A program made the translations under genes and the position numbers. This document shows positions 55,100 to 55,699 of a stretch of DNA of 55,699 nt, piece after piece. The notes beneath the pieces were generated by a model. That model was not told the DNA's origin and did no database searches. It saw only the letters and a program-made list of their open reading frames with translations. Source of the DNA: Salinicola peritrichatus (lineage in GTDB: Bacteria; Pseudomonadota; Gammaproteobacteria; Pseudomonadales; Halomonadaceae); contig NZ_PZJU01000034.1 of NCBI RefSeq assembly GCF_003206715.1, forward strand, positions 1-55,699, given 5' to 3'. The stretch's first letter is position 1. Each line of letters starts with the position of its first letter.

Positions 55100-55699
55100 T
55101 GGTGTTTTACAAGTAAGACTCATTAATCAGGCCTGTCTTTCTGCCGATTCAGTGAGGCAGCCGCTCTGCCAACAGAGGCGATAATGTCATCCGCCGTTTT
55201 TCGCCACTGGAACGGTTGGGGATCTTCGTTGTAAATCGTCAGATAATGCCGAATCGATTTTTCCAAATCGCTTACGCTAGTGTGCGCTTGCCGCTTGATC
55301 CATTTCTCGCTGATCGTGGAGAAAAAGCGCTCCACCAGATTCAGCCATGAGGCCGATGTGGGGGTGAAATGGACATGATAGCGCGGCCTCTCTGACAACC
55401 AGGTTTTCACCTTGTCCGTCTTATGAGTCCCATAATTGTCCATGATGAGGTGAACATCCAAGCCCGCTGGCACATCCCTGTCGATGGCATTGAGAAACGT
55501 GATGAACTCCGCGCTGCGATGGCGACGCTTGAGACGTCCAATGACCTCACCCGTCGCCACGTCCAGGGCAGCGAACAGCGACGTCGTCCCATGGCGCTGG
55601 TAGTCATGGGTGCGCGTTGCAGGTTTGCCGACAGTCAGTGGGAGTCCGGGTTGGGTGCGGTTCAACGCTTGAATCTGGCTTTTTTCATCAACCGATAAC
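55100..55699 (-). mobile_element. IS630-family insertion sequence, partial
   Basis: The right boundary of the window cuts an IS630-type element whose transposase is on the minus strand. The non-coding end about 55100-55122 (GGTGTTTTACAAGTAAGACT) probably includes the terminal inverted repeat; the other end is outside, so it cannot be verified. Confidence 0.7.
55123..55699 (-). CDS. IS630-family transposase, C-terminal part
   Basis: About 192 codons, open to the window edge, so the N-terminal HTH part is missing. The DDE catalytic triad is visible: the first Asp in [20 protein letters not shown] (up to the edge), the second in [19 protein letters not shown], and the Glu in [36 protein letters not shown] and [15 protein letters not shown] are typical of IS630. 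No internal stop is seen in the visible part, so it may be functional. Confidence 0.9.
   Translation of the reverse strand, partial: LSVDEKSQIQALNRTQPGLPLTVGKPATRTHDYQRHGTTSLFAALDVATGEVIGRLKRRHRSAEFITFLNAIDRDVPAGLDVHLIMDNYGTHKTDKVKTWLSERPRYHVHFTPTSASWLNLVERFFSTISEKWIKRQAHTSVSDLEKSIRHYLTIYNEDPQPFQWRKTADDIIASVGRAAASLNRQKDRPD

Overview
The window is a high-GC gammaproteobacterial chromosome segment. The best guess is a moderately halophilic Halomonadaceae-type bacterium (Halomonas, Salinicola or a relative). That inference rests on gene content and protein character: membrane-associated malate:quinone oxidoreductase, a stand-alone glucosylglycerol-3-phosphate phosphatase, many acid-rich proteins, 2HCT, SSS and CPA1 transporters, and TIR-bounded intergenic repeats. 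No rRNA, tRNA, CRISPR array, origin or prophage was seen. Both ends cut genes: a Spy/CpxP-like protein on the left and an IS630-family transposase on the right.

Layout. 1-4.7 kb holds housekeeping and stress genes (Spy-like tail, mqo, small secreted protein, gamma-carbonic anhydrase, thioredoxin-like protein, DUF808). 4.7-9.2 kb is a compact non-homologous end-joining operon: ligD followed by two different ku genes. 9.2-12.5 kb carries a ChaC-like cyclotransferase, an HhH-GPD-like protein, an NCS2 nucleobase permease and a DUF1232 protein. 12.65-12.92 kb is a non-coding, multi-hairpin element with terminal inverted repeats; a 67-bp internally deleted relative lies at 34.9 kb. 12.95-15.6 kb encodes a hydantoinase/carbamoylase-type M20 hydrolase plus an amidase. 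15.7-18.9 kb is a marR-emrA-emrB efflux operon with an AT-rich palindromic operator.

19.3-22.9 kb is a catabolic pair (2HCT carboxylate transporter and enolase-superfamily dehydratase) facing a LacI-type regulator; a perfect LacI-type palindrome precedes the transporter. 23.2-25.2 kb holds a cysteine hydrolase/GlxA-type regulator pair and an ABM-domain protein. 25.2-29.2 kb has an orphan family-5 solute-binding protein, a DadA-like FAD oxidase and an aberrant FMN alpha-hydroxyacid oxidase homologue; upstream is what looks like the broken start of a lysR gene. 29.6-34.9 kb has pgm, a semialdehyde dehydrogenase, glucosylglycerol-3-phosphatase and a deoxynucleoside kinase. 35-41 kb has a CNNM/CBS protein, a phnDCEE transporter and a COG0523 GTPase behind a Zur-like box. 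41.2-43.1 kb has an old yellow enzyme and an SDR.

The most interesting locus is 43.2-47.5 kb. An HDAC-like deacetylase, a hydroxylysine-kinase-like phosphotransferase and a class-III PLP enzyme of the phospho-lyase (ETNPPL/PHYKPL) type are translationally coupled and face a GntR/FCD regulator across a perfect palindrome. This reads as a three-step catabolic route (deacetylate, phosphorylate, eliminate phosphate and ammonia) for an N-acylated amino-alcohol such as an acetylated hydroxylysine. 47.7-55.1 kb holds a CPA1 antiporter, an aldo/keto reductase with divergent LysR, a second LysR, and an amidohydrolase/SSS symporter pair, ending at the IS630 element.
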